64,000 nt of DNA from Salaquimonas pukyongi (GCF_001953055.1 NZ_CP019044.1:1116001-1180000); one strand, 5' to 3'; shown: positions 26,734 through 35,998, numbered from the stretch's first letter. Numbers and translations: made by a program. Notes: generated by a model from the letters alone, not told the origin.

Positions 26734-27080
26734 GCGCTCAGGATGCACTTGCTGCCGTTCCGGGCATACCGCGCGATTGCGGTGAGCCGGTCTTTGCCGA
26801 ACCCTGGGAGGCGCGGGCCTTTGCCCTCGCCGTGCATCTTAATGAGCGCGGCGTGTTCACATGGGACGAATGGGCAGAAGCCTTCGGCGCCAATCTGAAG
26901 GCAAATACCAGGGCGGGCGAGCCAAACTCCTATTACGAGGTCTGGTGGCACACGCTGGAGGAGATCGGCGAGCAACATGCCCTTGCCAGCGTGCAGGAAC
27001 GTGCCCGCCGTTCAGCACAATGGCAGGCTGCCGCGGCAAGAACGCCCCATGGCGAGCCGATAGAGCTTGATCGCGCGTAA
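26730..27080 (+). CDS. Nitrile hydratase accessory protein (P14K-like activator)
   Basis: A 116-residue protein similar to the N-terminal half of the beta subunit (F-A-E-P-W-E-A-R-A-F-A-L-A-V-H-L; F-T-W-D-E-W-A-E; Y-Y-E-V-W-W-H-T-L-E). Such small activators form a complex with the alpha subunit and help insert cobalt and oxidise the cysteines. It overlaps nthB by 4 bases. No amidase or cobalt permease gene follows; downstream the GC content falls and the repeat array begins. Confidence 0.88.
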   Translation: MSAQDALAAVPGIPRDCGEPVFAEPWEARAFALAVHLNERGVFTWDEWAEAFGANLKANTRAGEPNSYYEVWWHTLEEIGEQHALASVQERARRSAQWQAAAARTPHGEPIELDRA

Positions 27081-27226
27081 TGCCGGGCCGTTCTGGCGCC
27101 ATGAGCTGAATGTGGTTTGTTGCCACGCCATGGCATCATCTTTCAACACCCCCAATTATGGGGAGTTGTATCCGCCGCCTGGGCTTGATCTCATGCACCC
27201 ATGATTCGCGTTTTGCGTGTGGGGCT

Positions 27227-27304
27227 ATGGGCCGGTTGCGTGTCGAAGAGATGACGCGCGAACTGGTGGCGGGCGAATTAAAGTGTGGGAGTTATAAAGC
27301 GTGA
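27227..27304 (+). pseudogene. Short remnant resembling the N-terminus of the downstream RTX protein (unit 1)
   Basis: A 25-codon reading frame, G-R-L-R-V-E-E-M then L-V-A-G-E-L-K-C-G-S-Y-K-A. Its end is nearly the same as that of the 43-residue frame at 27972-28103, which in turn matches the RTX N-terminus around G-H-L-Q-I-V. The stop overlaps the GTG of the next gene. Upstream bases in frame are not similar, so I read it as a 5'-truncated copy. Confidence 0.5.
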
Positions 27305-27374
27305 CAGCGAACAAGACCGGCGAAGAGACCCGTCGGCACCGTCCATGGTGGAAGAAGAAGCGCTGGTGGGTCGT
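27264..27374 (+). repeat. 111-bp direct repeat, copy 1
   Basis: Aligns without gaps to 28063-28173 with about seven mismatches by eye. It spans the 3' end of the short upstream frame and the first 25 codons of the membrane-protein gene. After this point the two genes diverge fully. Confidence 0.9.
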
Positions 27375-27822
27375 GGGGTTGTTGGTGCTTTGGATTACGG
27401 GAGCATATTCCGTTCCGAGGTTTCCGTATTTGGGGCACGTATTTTACACTTATCCAATTGATGAGGAGATACTGATCCGCGGAAAACCGCTGTCAAGCTG
27501 GCAGGATAAACACGGCCGCCCCAACAACAACGCCATACGTTATTACAAGGCATCGGCCATCGCCTTTCCCGACTTTAACGCCTGCATTGACGATCAGGGT
27601 GCCATGTACTGGCGCAGGCTTCGGTTCCTTGAGGATCTTGAAGTCTGCGCCTTCTGGGCGGCAAGGCAATTTGGTGATGCCGACAAGCTGCTTGGATGGC
27701 TGAAGCCGGGAGATTCCAATCAGAGGCTGAATATTCTCAAAGTGGATTCAATACTGATGCGCAGTTACGGCGTCCATGGTGATGGAAATAGAATAAACGT
27801 TAGCTACCTTATCCCCCAATGA
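27301..27822 (+). CDS. Small membrane-anchored protein with basic WW-rich N-terminus (unit 1)
   Basis: A 173-residue protein I do not recognise. It starts at GTG (GTGA overlap with the preceding stop). Residues 2-25 are polar and basic with R-P-W-W-K-K-K-R-W-W, followed by one hydrophobic helix (about 24-40); the remaining 130 residues would be outside the membrane, with three cysteines. The first 25 codons are almost identical to those of the gene at 28100, while the rest differs. The stop overlaps the next ATG. GC is lower than in the housekeeping genes. An immunity-like role towards the RTX protein is only a thought. Confidence 0.65.
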   Translation: MTANKTGEETRRHRPWWKKKRWWVVGLLVLWITGAYSVPRFPYLGHVFYTYPIDEEILIRGKPLSSWQDKHGRPNNNAIRYYKASAIAFPDFNACIDDQGAMYWRRLRFLEDLEVCAFWAARQFGDADKLLGWLKPGDSNQRLNILKVDSILMRSYGVHGDGNRINVSYLIPQ

Positions 27823-27965
27823 CGGCGCGTATCAGCCGGTTTGCCGGCTATGCTGAACGCCTGTTGCGCCCTCCGAACGCACTGGTGGGTTCTTTCAGTG
27901 TTTCGCTGGTTCTGGACGGCGGCGGCAATCCGCTGGATGTCAATAGCGGTTATAATTTGAAATAG
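27819..27965 (+). pseudogene. Shortened copy of the exported-protein gene (unit 1)
   Basis: A 48-codon frame ending F-S-V-S-L-V-L-D-G-G-G-N-P-L-D-V-N-S-G-Y-N-L-K. It resembles the C-terminus of the 167-residue protein at 28513 (F-V-S-V-T-I-S-K-S-G-N-L-V-S-T-Q-A-L-Y-N-Y) and takes the same place in the unit, overlapping the membrane-protein gene by 4 bases. The signal peptide and first two thirds are missing, so it is probably a deletion remnant. Confidence 0.5.
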
Positions 27966-27971
27966 GGAGAA

Positions 27972-28103
27972 ATGAATATGGCAGGCCTGTATCTTGCATC
28001 AAATCTCGTGGCGGCCGGCTATGGTCACCTGCAAATTGTCTATGAAACCGCAGGTGGCGAATTGGTGGCGGGCGAATTTGAGTGTGGGAGTTTCAGGGCG
28101 TGA
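27972..28103 (+). CDS. 43-residue protein resembling the RTX N-terminus (unit 2)
   Basis: Begins MNMAGLYLASNL, then G-Y-G-H-L-Q-I-V, which aligns with residues 7-22 of the RTX protein at 29029 ([16 protein letters not shown]). It ends G-E-L-V-A-G-E-F-E-C-G-S-F-R-A, with the stop overlapping the GTG of the next gene. A ribosome site, AGGGAGA, lies just upstream. Either a functional small protein or what is left of an RTX gene after internal deletion. Confidence 0.5.
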   Translation: MNMAGLYLASNLVAAGYGHLQIVYETAGGELVAGEFECGSFRA

Positions 28104-28173
28104 CAGCGAACAAGACCGGCGAAGAGACCCGTCGGCACCGGCCATGGTGGAAGAAGAAGCGCTGGTGGGTCGT
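28063..28173 (+). repeat. 111-bp direct repeat, copy 2
   Basis: Second copy of the repeat at 27264-27374, with the same position relative to the genes. Spacing between copies is 799 bases. Confidence 0.9.
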
Positions 28174-28513
28174 AGCGGGCTATTTGGCATACCTTCTCGT
28201 TCCGTATTCATTCTATGGACCAGCGGCATCATGTATTACCTCGCAAAATGCAAGATGGTTCCAGCAGGCAGTGATGTCATACGCAAAAACTGAGAATTAT
28301 TTCGCGGATAAAGTTCTGAACTATGTTCAGAACAGTGGATATCGTATTCGAAATATTGATATTAAAGATAAGAACTATACGGTCGTATTTGATAGACCAA
28401 GAAATGATATGTCCTGCTTCCCAATTGGCTTCTCGATTATAGATAGAAAAATTATCCGCCTGGATATTAGCAAGGAAGCGGGACGATCTGATAGAATTGA
28501 AAGGGCTTGGTAA
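28100..28513 (+). CDS. Small membrane-anchored protein with basic WW-rich N-terminus (unit 2)
   Basis: A 137-residue protein, GTG start overlapping the preceding stop. Same N-terminus as the gene at 27301 (T-A-N-K-T-G-E-E-T-R-R-H-R-P-W-W-K-K-K-R-W-W), then a hydrophobic helix and an unrelated tail. The tail contains V-L-N-Y-V-Q-N-S-G-Y-R-I-R-N-I-D-I, which looks like D-Y-L-E-N-S-G-F-K-V in the next gene, hinting that the two gene types are distant relatives. Bases 28270-28480 are strikingly AT-rich. Function unknown. Confidence 0.65.
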   Translation: MTANKTGEETRRHRPWWKKKRWWVVAGYLAYLLVPYSFYGPAASCITSQNARWFQQAVMSYAKTENYFADKVLNYVQNSGYRIRNIDIKDKNYTVVFDRPRNDMSCFPIGFSIIDRKIIRLDISKEAGRSDRIERAW

Positions 28514-29016
28514 TGAGTGAGATACGATTTTTATCAGATTTCATGACTCGCAAATTCATTCTCTGGAAATTAACGCCGCGCGCAAACATTTCCTTCCTTG
28601 TTTTCTGCGCCATTTCCTTCGTGGCGATTCTACCGATTACAGCCATGACTGAACTTCACGCGGAAGAAGCCAGCATGAAGGACGGTATCCCCTGGCAGGA
28701 AATCAAAACGCTGCAACAACTCGAAAGTCACCTCGAACAGCAGGCGATATTGCTGGGTAGCAAAGAGCAAATCCGGGACTATCTGGAAAACTCCGGTTTT
28801 AAAGTTGGGGTGATTCCAGTTGGCTCTTTGGTGATGCGTCTTAATGGATTCAATGAACCCGGAGTTTCGGTTCAAGGCACGCGCGACCCGAGCGAGATCG
28901 ATGGTCCGCTTGGTCGTTGGTGGCGGCGAACATTCGCATACGGATTGTTTGTATCCGTAACGATATCAAAATCTGGAAATCTGGTTAGCACACAGGCTCT
29001 GTACAACTACGAGTAA
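28513..29016 (+). CDS. Small exported or membrane-anchored protein (unit 2)
   Basis: A 167-residue protein I do not recognise. It starts at 28513 in a TAATG overlap. A long N-terminal part ends in a hydrophobic stretch, F-L-V-F-C-A-I-S-F-V-A-I-L-P-I (about 31-45), followed by L-H-A-E-E-A, compatible with a signal peptide. The mature part has two short alpha-beta segments and R-W-W-R-R-T-F-A-Y. A truncated copy lies at 27819. It ends 12 bases before the RTX gene, so they are probably co-transcribed. Confidence 0.6.
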   Translation: MSEIRFLSDFMTRKFILWKLTPRANISFLVFCAISFVAILPITAMTELHAEEASMKDGIPWQEIKTLQQLESHLEQQAILLGSKEQIRDYLENSGFKVGVIPVGSLVMRLNGFNEPGVSVQGTRDPSEIDGPLGRWWRRTFAYGLFVSVTISKSGNLVSTQALYNYE

Positions 29017-29028
29017 GAGGAATTGAGG

Positions 29029-31539
29029 ATGGCAATCCAAATTGCAGCAAATTACATCAACTTAACGCCGGGTTGGGGGCATCTTCAGATTGTGCGCGTT
29101 GATGGTACATCAAAGCTTGAAATTGAAGCGCAGGCGCCGGATTTGGTTCTTCTTGGTGATTTTGATTTCCCACCGATACGCGATCACACAACGAATACAC
29201 CAAACTATTCCGACACAAATACAAATTACTATGCGGCAGAAGCGGTGACATTACCAGATGGTATGTCAGAGGATGCTGTTTGGAGTATTCTGGCTCAGGT
29301 GCATAATCAGTTCCTGACTGGCGGATTTGAGATCGATTATAACTTCAACCAGAACAGCAACGCCTACGTAACAACGCTTCTGTCAATTGTCGGGATCGAT
29401 ATGGCGACATACCTCCTAGGAGTAACAGCGCCTGAAATCGACAGCTTCCCTAGTGTGGAACGCAATATACTGACTGACCGTGTCGGTGGCGGGAATCTCA
29501 TTTCGCTCAACATCACGGGATCGGATGGAAATGACACGATACGATTGGGCATCGGTAACGACACCCTGATTGGCAATGGTGGTGGCGACAGGCTGCATGG
29601 CGGCGGCGGTACCGACACCTTGTATGGCGATGCGCAGGGCGGCGAGACGGAAAGCGATGGCGATGATGTGCTTCGTGGTGAAGGCGGCGACGATATCCTG
29701 ATCGGCAATGGTGGCGACGACAAGCTCTATGGCGGCGCCAACAACGACACGCTGTCCGGCGGTTCCGGCTGGGATGTTCTGCGCGGCGGCGGCGGCAACG
29801 ACCATTTGCATGGCGGTTCGGGGGTAGACCGGCTTTACGGCGGCAATGGCAATGACCAGCTGATCGGCGGCACGGGACCGGATGGCCCCGGCAGTTTCGA
29901 TGCCCTCTATGGTGGCCTTGGCAATGACATCATTGTCACGGGTGAACTTGCGGGTGTCGATCCGCTCACCTTCGATCTCTCTGAAGCCGAACCGGAAGCA
30001 ATCCTGGCGTCGCTTCAGGACGGCACTTCCGCCGGCGCTCCACTGGGTTACGAGCCGGACAACGCTTTTGGCGGCGACGGCGACGATGACTTCTACAGCG
30101 GTGGCTGGGGCGATTTTCTGGTCGGGGGAGCTGGAGATGACGACTTTTATTTCCAGAACCAGATCGGTTTCGGTGCAAGCTATGTTATTGGCGGTAGCGG
30201 CGCTGACAACTACTACTTCCAGTCGGAGACTTTTGATCCCGGCGAGGGCGGGGGATCGTCGTTCACCGACATCATCGGCATTTTTGACATTGCCGGCCTG
30301 ACCGACTGGGCGGCGGACTTCATCGATATTGGCTTGTTGCGCGATGCGGTTTCCCTGGCGGTTTTCGAAACCGGTCTCGATATCACGCTGGACTATGCGC
30401 TTTTCAACATCGGTGGTGACAGTCTCTATCTTGACGGATCGCAACAGCCATTCTTCGGAAACCAGTTCGTGCCGGTCATCGACTTCACGAACCCGGTCTA
30501 CAATATCCAGATCAACATCGATGATATTGCCGACGCCCCCGAGGAGCCGCTCCCGCCACCGCCCGTTGAAGAGACCGGCGGCGAAGGCGATGACGATATC
30601 CGCGGTGACGGAGGCGACGACCTTTTGAATGGTGGTGCTGGCAACGACACGCTGCGGGGCAGGGCAGGCAACGATGCTCTTGATGGCGGCATGGGCAACG
30701 ACCGGCTGAACGGTGGTGCCGGTGGCGACGTTCTTAATGGCGGGGAAGGTAACGGCGATACGGCGGCCTATGGAAATTCCAACGCAGGCGTGGCGGTTTC
30801 GCTGGCCGGCGAAACCGCGTCGGGCGGGGATGCCGAAGGCGACACGCTGACGGGGATCGAGAATCTGGCAGGATCGTCATATGAGGATTTTCTGGAAGGA
30901 GATGCCGCAGACAACCGGCTGGCGGGTCGTGACGGTGATGACCAGTTGATTGGCGGTGCGGGCGATGATCGGCTGATCGGTGGCGCAGGCGCCGATGGTT
31001 TGAACGGCGGCAGTGGTGTTGATACTGCGGTTTACCTCGCATCAGAAGCAGGGATCAGTGTTTTTCTTGCCGATGGTATGGGCAGCGGCGGGGACGCAGA
31101 AGGCGACAGTCTTGAGGAAGTCGAAAACCTTGTGGGTTCCCGGTTTGATGACGTCCTTTCCGGCGATGCAGGTGACAATCGGCTGGCAGGCCGCGAGGGT
31201 GACGATGTGATATTGGGCGGGGAAGGAAATGATCGTCTGCTGGGGGAACTTGGCAACGATATACTCACCGGTGGTGCGGGACGGGATGTCTTCATCTTCA
31301 ACGAGTCATTCGGCAGCGACACGATCACCGATTTCGAGGCCGGAACGGGACCCGGCGACAAAATTCGTCTGAACGGCGATCATGGCGTGACCGACTTTGC
31401 AGATCTGCTTTCGGCCAGTGCCGATCAATTCGACGATGAGGGCGAATTGGTGGGCACCCTGGTCTCCCTGGGCACCGGCTCGATTTTCCTCGAAGGGATC
31501 GAACAAAGCGCGCTGCACGAAAGCGATTTTGTGATCTAG
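29029..31539 (+). CDS. RTX (haemolysin-type calcium-binding) protein with an N-terminal papain-like candidate domain
   Basis: An 836-residue acidic protein. Residues 1-150 form a non-repeat domain with G-H-L-Q-I-V (His18) and [14 protein letters not shown] (109-122), an arrangement that recalls permuted papain/NlpC-like domains, though no catalytic Cys is obvious. RTX nonapeptides (G-G-x-G-x-D) fill about 165-305 and the C-terminal third, which contains two roughly 90-residue tandem copies starting A-G-V-A-V-S-L-A and A-G-I-S-V-F-L-A. The last 60 residues are repeat-free, as expected of a type I secretion signal. No HlyB/HlyD/TolC genes are in the window. The ATG at 29029 follows a TAAGAGG site. 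Confidence 0.85.
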   Translation: MAIQIAANYINLTPGWGHLQIVRVDGTSKLEIEAQAPDLVLLGDFDFPPIRDHTTNTPNYSDTNTNYYAAEAVTLPDGMSEDAVWSILAQVHNQFLTGGFEIDYNFNQNSNAYVTTLLSIVGIDMATYLLGVTAPEIDSFPSVERNILTDRVGGGNLISLNITGSDGNDTIRLGIGNDTLIGNGGGDRLHGGGGTDTLYGDAQGGETESDGDDVLRGEGGDDILIGNGGDDKLYGGANNDTLSGGSGWDVLRGGGGNDHLHGGSGVDRLYGGNGNDQLIGGTGPDGPGSFDALYGGLGNDIIVTGELAGVDPLTFDLSEAEPEAILASLQDGTSAGAPLGYEPDNAFGGDGDDDFYSGGWGDFLVGGAGDDDFYFQNQIGFGASYVIGGSGADNYYFQSETFDPGEGGGSSFTDIIGIFDIAGLTDWAADFIDIGLLRDAVSLAVFETGLDITLDYALFNIGGDSLYLDGSQQPFFGNQFVPVIDFTNPVYNIQINIDDIADAPEEPLPPPPVEETGGEGDDDIRGDGGDDLLNGGAGNDTLRGRAGNDALDGGMGNDRLNGGAGGDVLNGGEGNGDTAAYGNSNAGVAVSLAGETASGGDAEGDTLTGIENLAGSSYEDFLEGDAADNRLAGRDGDDQLIGGAGDDRLIGGAGADGLNGGSGVDTAVYLASEAGISVFLADGMGSGGDAEGDSLEEVENLVGSRFDDVLSGDAGDNRLAGREGDDVILGGEGNDRLLGELGNDILTGGAGRDVFIFNESFGSDTITDFEAGTGPGDKIRLNGDHGVTDFADLLSASADQFDDEGELVGTLVSLGTGSIFLEGIEQSALHESDFVI

Positions 31540-31695
31540 GGTCCTGACCCTGGCTAGCTGAAGCCGATTTTCCCGACTCTGCATTTCCCTATTTCCCTGC
31601 TTCAAATGGCGGGCGGCGATGTCTATATTGACTGCCGACAGCTTATCTTGTGCGGCATGAGCCCCTTGCGCCGCCTATTGCGGGAGATTCCATAC

Positions 31696-32781
31696 ATGGC
31701 CAATTTGCAGAAGTTTGACGCCGAGATCGAGAAGACGCGCCAGACGGTCGAGGAAATGAAGACCAAGCTCGAGCAGTCGGGGATTGTGCTCGAAAAACTG
31801 GCCAAGGCGGAAACCATTGGCGAGGTTGATTTCGACATCGAAAACGCCCGCATCGAGGACGTGCTGCGCCAGCAGGGGGTGATGGAAGGCAACATTGCCG
31901 ACCTGATCATCGGCCTTGAGGATGCAACGAACGTCTTCGGCGCCGAGTTCGAGAGCATGAAAAGCTATACCGGCTGGGAAAAGTTCATCGGCATCTTTTC
32001 CAAGCAGCGCATGCAGCGCATGCGCTCGGAGCGTGTGCGCAACATGTCGCTTGCCGGCAATCTTTCCGAACTGCTGTCGAAATCCGACAAGATCATCGGC
32101 ATATTGAAGGGACAGAAGGCAGCGCTTGAAAGCCGCTACAAGTCCTCCGAAACCTCGCTCAAACAGGTGCTGGAACGGCGCAAGTCCACCATGGAAGTGC
32201 TGGAGGGGACGCAGGCCCGTATCGAGGAGCTCAACCCGTTGCTGCTCGATCTGGAAAACCGGATTTCCGCCACCACCAACCAGAAGGAGCGCACCAAGCT
32301 GGAAGCCCAGCGCTCCGACATGGCAACCGAATACAACCAGGCCCAGGCCAAGGAGCAGGAGCTGCTGGCCGAAAGCCAGACGCTGGAGCGCTATACCTCG
32401 ATGTTCCAGACCTTCGTTGATTCCCTCAACAACCAGATCGCTGCCCAGCAGACGCTGATCAACAAGCTGGAAATCGATACCGAGCAGCGGGTCGTGCTCT
32501 ACAAGGCGCTGGAAGACTCCCTGAAAACTGCCGCCCAGCAGGATGTCGCCCACAAGATCAACACCCTGGGCAACAAGGTCGACACGGCGGCAGAAGAAAC
32601 CATGGCCGGCATTGGCGCCGCCGCGCAGTCCCATATCGGCGATCTGCTGGAAATGCATGAAAAGAACATGCTTTCCACCAAGGATATCCAGCGCCGCAAG
32701 AAACTTGCCGACGAGGCGTTTGGCCGGCGTTTCGAAGAGGTGATGCGAAAGCACAATTCCGCCGACTACCTGCGGACATGA
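31696..32781 (+). CDS. Coiled-coil protein, first gene of the AAA/DUF2333-like cluster
   Basis: A 361-residue, almost wholly helical cytoplasmic protein with no signal or membrane segment. Long heptad-rich stretches occupy about 1-50 and 135-290. A conserved-looking middle part reads Y-T-G-W-E-K-F-I-G-I-F-S-K-Q-R-M, and the C-terminus is basic. Its length and helix layout bring the TelA (toxic anion resistance) family to mind, but I cannot show that from motifs. The start at 31696 has GGGAG upstream; longer starts run into the intergenic region. It is followed after 26 bases by the next cluster gene. Confidence 0.65.
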   Translation: MANLQKFDAEIEKTRQTVEEMKTKLEQSGIVLEKLAKAETIGEVDFDIENARIEDVLRQQGVMEGNIADLIIGLEDATNVFGAEFESMKSYTGWEKFIGIFSKQRMQRMRSERVRNMSLAGNLSELLSKSDKIIGILKGQKAALESRYKSSETSLKQVLERRKSTMEVLEGTQARIEELNPLLLDLENRISATTNQKERTKLEAQRSDMATEYNQAQAKEQELLAESQTLERYTSMFQTFVDSLNNQIAAQQTLINKLEIDTEQRVVLYKALEDSLKTAAQQDVAHKINTLGNKVDTAAEETMAGIGAAAQSHIGDLLEMHEKNMLSTKDIQRRKKLADEAFGRRFEEVMRKHNSADYLRT

Positions 32782-32807
32782 TGGTGTCAGGGCAGGGGTA
32801 GCGGCAT

Positions 32808-34043
32808 ATGGCTGCCAGGCAAAAGCGGGCCAAAAGCCCTTCGAAATCCGCCGGCCGGCCTGCCAGCCGAACTGCCGGCGGGGATGCGAACCGGTCCGGC
32901 AAAGCTGCCGCAGAGCCGGTCGGAAAATACTTCAATGCCGTTCGCGCAGCGCTGGACGGGCTCGACACTTATCTTCAGGAAGAGGATTCGCCGCTCTACC
33001 AGCATGATCTGGTTGGGGCGGTGATTGCCTCCTATCTGGCGCGGCTGCGCGGCTCCTTTGCAAGCTGGGAAAACCGGCTGGCCTTTGCCGATAAGTTCCG
33101 CATATCCCGGTCAGAGTCCGGTTTTCCCGCTTTTCAGAATGTGCTGGAACTGGAAAACGACCGGCGGGAAGCAGAAAAGCGGCTTGCCGAAATCCAGGAC
33201 GAGGAGACCCTGCGCCAGGAGATGGTCGACTACATCCTGAAGAAGAAGGCGATGCCCAAACCGCTGATCCGCGCCATGGCGGAGCGGCGCTATCTGCAAA
33301 GCGTTCAGGAAGGCCAGCACTTTTCTCCCCTGGTTCTGCCCAAGACCATCCGCGTCTCGGTAAACCCGAAGACGAACTGGCCCTATTACATCGTCCATTG
33401 GGGTTATTATGACGGCATGGCCAACCTGCCGCTCGTTTACATGGTGGCGCTGGAGGATTCCAGCGAGGACATGATCAAGACGCTGGTCGCCGAGGGCGGC
33501 AAGCTCAACAAGGATGTGGACATTCCGCTGCCGGTGGGCGGCTTGCTCAATCCGGCACTTGCCAACCGGTTCGACGAATTCTGTGAAAAGAACTCATCCT
33601 ACTCCCTGACGCTGTCGACCATCGCCTCCAGTCTCGACAAGGACTTCGATTTTCTCCACCCCAAACAGCTGCGCCGGTTCGTGCTGGGGCCGTTCTATCA
33701 CGCCGACATCACCAGCCACGGGGAAAAGGTCGAGAAGATCCTGCAGAAGGTGAAACGGGCCGAAAACCAGTGGTTGCTGACCTGGACCATCCAGGAAATC
33801 TTCTCGGTCAATGAAAAGCCTGCCAAATGGGGGCTGTGGGGCGGCGAGCCGGCACGCGAATCCTTCCACATCGATACCGACAATCTCGATGCGGCGCGCA
33901 TGGGCGTCTCTGCCTTCGAGCGCCATGCCCTGGTGCCCCATGAAGCCTATCAGGCGGTATTTGCCTCCGGCCAGCGCAAGGCGCTGTTCGAGGACTACAA
34001 GACCCACGTCATTTCCGGCGGGCAGGTGCTGAGGAATTTCTAG
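32808..34043 (+). CDS. Conserved protein of unknown function, second gene of the cluster
   Basis: A 411-residue soluble protein I do not recognise. Residues 1-40 are a basic, low-complexity tail. The rest is mixed alpha/beta with K-T-N-W-P-Y-Y-I-V-H-W-G-Y-Y-D-G-M in the middle and many aromatic residues near the C-terminus (W-G-L-W-G-G-E-P-A-R-E). No nucleotide-binding or catalytic motif stands out. It sits 12 bases before the AAA ATPase gene, so an adaptor or substrate-binding role for that ATPase is a reasonable guess. Confidence 0.6.
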   Translation: MAARQKRAKSPSKSAGRPASRTAGGDANRSGKAAAEPVGKYFNAVRAALDGLDTYLQEEDSPLYQHDLVGAVIASYLARLRGSFASWENRLAFADKFRISRSESGFPAFQNVLELENDRREAEKRLAEIQDEETLRQEMVDYILKKKAMPKPLIRAMAERRYLQSVQEGQHFSPLVLPKTIRVSVNPKTNWPYYIVHWGYYDGMANLPLVYMVALEDSSEDMIKTLVAEGGKLNKDVDIPLPVGGLLNPALANRFDEFCEKNSSYSLTLSTIASSLDKDFDFLHPKQLRRFVLGPFYHADITSHGEKVEKILQKVKRAENQWLLTWTIQEIFSVNEKPAKWGLWGGEPARESFHIDTDNLDAARMGVSAFERHALVPHEAYQAVFASGQRKALFEDYKTHVISGGQVLRNF

Positions 34044-34055
34044 AGGAGCGAATGG

Positions 34056-35966
34056 ATGGATGCTGCGCTGACGACACTGCGCGAAGAGGACATCGCCAAA
34101 CATCTTGCAACGGCGCAATCGCTGGTCACCAGGACATCGGTGATCGAGGCAGCCAAGTCGAAGTCCAAGACCGAGATTGCCGGCACCAGGCGCCGTTTCG
34201 TGCAGACGGTTTCAACCTCCGGTGCCAAGTCCTCCCGCAGCGTTGAGCTGGCCTCCACGCTGACGCAGATCACGCCGGACGATTCCATGCTGTCGGTGGC
34301 TCAGCACGGCGTCCTTTACAAGGCGCGCCGGGCGATTGCCGTGGCGCTGGCGGTTGCCGATCTTTATGCAAGGCGGACAGGCATGGATGCGCTGCGCGAC
34401 AAGAACGCATCGGCCACCCTGCAGGGAGAGGAGGCAGAGCGGTTCCGCGCCATGCTGGAAGCATCGGCTTATGTGGCGGCGTTCACGGCGGCAGCCTACG
34501 TCAAGCAGATGGTGGAGGCTTCCGGCGAGCCGGTCAGCGATGTCACCCCGCCCAGTTTCGATTTTTCAACGCCCCAGGATGCGCTCAAGGGGTTTGTTGC
34601 CTGTCTTGAGGATGCCGCCGCATCGTCGGCCGATGACATGGTGCTGCTGACGCGCACAAGAGAGGCGGCAGAAGCCTGTATCGAGGACCTTCTGTCACGC
34701 AAGGCGCGGTTCAGCGGGCTGGCAGCCTTCGAAAACACCCATCTGAAGCTCGACAGCGACGGGTTTGAACTCAACGGTTTTGACGATGTGCCCGGCGCAA
34801 AGGTCAAGCCCCTGGTGATGACCTTCAAGAAGCCGAACGAGATCATCGGCAACCACATCGCCAAATACCAGGCGATGAAGCTCGCCAAGATGCTGATGGC
34901 CTATGATTTCGACCGGCAGTTGAACCCGTTTGTCGAGCTGGGCGGCTTTGTCTTCACCTTTATCGGCGACGGGGCGCCGGGCACCGGCAAGACGATTCTG
35001 ATCCAGATGATCGCCGGCCTCATCAACGATTACTGCCAGATCGCCGGCTATCCCTTCCACTACGAGAATTTCGGCGTCGACCAGATTTCCTCCTATCAGG
35101 GCAAATCCGGCCAGAACTGCAAGCAGTTCATCAACAATTGTCTCAATCCGCGGGCCATCGGGTTCGGCACCGTCGATGATATCGACCAGGTGGCGGCCAA
35201 GCGCTCCGATGATCGTGCTTCGGCCGGCCAGCAGGAGGTAACGGCGGTGCTGATGGAGAGTTTTGCCGGCGCGACCACCGTGGTGCGCGGCAATTGCTCT
35301 TTCGGCATGTTCTCCAACTATCCGGAAAATGTCGACGATGCCCTGCGCCAGCGGGCGGGTGCGCGCTGGCTGGTGGACGGGCCGATCACACGGGATGACT
35401 ATATCGACATTTTCGTGCTGCTGGCCGGCAAGAACCACAACATTCCCCTGGGCGATCATGACCTGTATGAGGCGCAGGTCATCGAAAAGGCGGTATCGGT
35501 TGCCTATGACGAACACACCAAGCCACAGGAAGAGGGACTGCTGGCGATCTATGAGCGCTTCAAGAAGGACCATGGCAAGCTGAAGACCATGGCCGATGTG
35601 GGCACCTATCTTCACATGATCAAGAAGGCCGAGCCGCGCTTTACCGGCCGGGCGATCAAGAACATCACCGACGCGATCAAGATGCGGGCGATGGATGTCG
35701 ATCTGCCGGATGAATGGTTCGAAAAAGCGGAAACCTTCATGCACAAGCCCTATGATGAAAAGACCGCGATGATCGAGGAACTGCGCGGGCCGTTCACCCT
35801 CGACATGGTGATGCAGGAAATCAACCGCTATGCGGATTCAGAATTCCGCTACACCGACAAGGCCGACAATGCGGCGGTGCAGGAAATCATCCGCCGCGAG
35901 CGCCAGCGCGAAAAAGCAGTCGACAAAATCAAGCAGATGAAAAAGGACGGCCACTGGGGGGCTTGA
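34056..35966 (+). CDS. AAA-family ATPase, third gene of the cluster
   Basis: A 636-residue ATPase. Walker A G-A-P-G-T-G-K-T lies at about 306-313. The Walker B region is A-I-G-F-G-T-V-D-D-I-D-Q, and downstream come N-C-S-F-G-M-F-S-N-Y-P-E-N-V-D-D-A-L-R-Q-R-A-G-A-R, a sensor/arginine-finger-like arrangement. About 300 residues before the motor are helical and specific to this family. Start chosen for AGAGGAG 7 bases upstream. The next cluster gene is 1.4 kb away, separated by mazEF and hicAB. Likely a remodelling ATPase acting with its neighbours. Confidence 0.75.
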   Translation: MDAALTTLREEDIAKHLATAQSLVTRTSVIEAAKSKSKTEIAGTRRRFVQTVSTSGAKSSRSVELASTLTQITPDDSMLSVAQHGVLYKARRAIAVALAVADLYARRTGMDALRDKNASATLQGEEAERFRAMLEASAYVAAFTAAAYVKQMVEASGEPVSDVTPPSFDFSTPQDALKGFVACLEDAAASSADDMVLLTRTREAAEACIEDLLSRKARFSGLAAFENTHLKLDSDGFELNGFDDVPGAKVKPLVMTFKKPNEIIGNHIAKYQAMKLAKMLMAYDFDRQLNPFVELGGFVFTFIGDGAPGTGKTILIQMIAGLINDYCQIAGYPFHYENFGVDQISSYQGKSGQNCKQFINNCLNPRAIGFGTVDDIDQVAAKRSDDRASAGQQEVTAVLMESFAGATTVVRGNCSFGMFSNYPENVDDALRQRAGARWLVDGPITRDDYIDIFVLLAGKNHNIPLGDHDLYEAQVIEKAVSVAYDEHTKPQEEGLLAIYERFKKDHGKLKTMADVGTYLHMIKKAEPRFTGRAIKNITDAIKMRAMDVDLPDEWFEKAETFMHKPYDEKTAMIEELRGPFTLDMVMQEINRYADSEFRYTDKADNAAVQEIIRRERQREKAVDKIKQMKKDGHWGA

Positions 35967-35981
35967 TGCCCAATCAATATA

Positions 35982-35998
35982 TAATTACATTGTAATTA
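35982..35998. promoter_or_regulatory. Palindromic operator upstream of mazEF
   Basis: TAATTACA, one base, TGTAATTA: a perfect 8-bp inverted repeat, 17 bases before the mazE start and just after the AAA gene. AbrB-fold antitoxins commonly bind such AT-rich palindromes; the role is inferred. Confidence 0.65.

Noticed and set aside
29550-31300. Regular repeats that might be taken for a CRISPR array
   Set aside because: They encode in-frame RTX nonapeptides with codon-level variation and have no spacer structure or cas genes.
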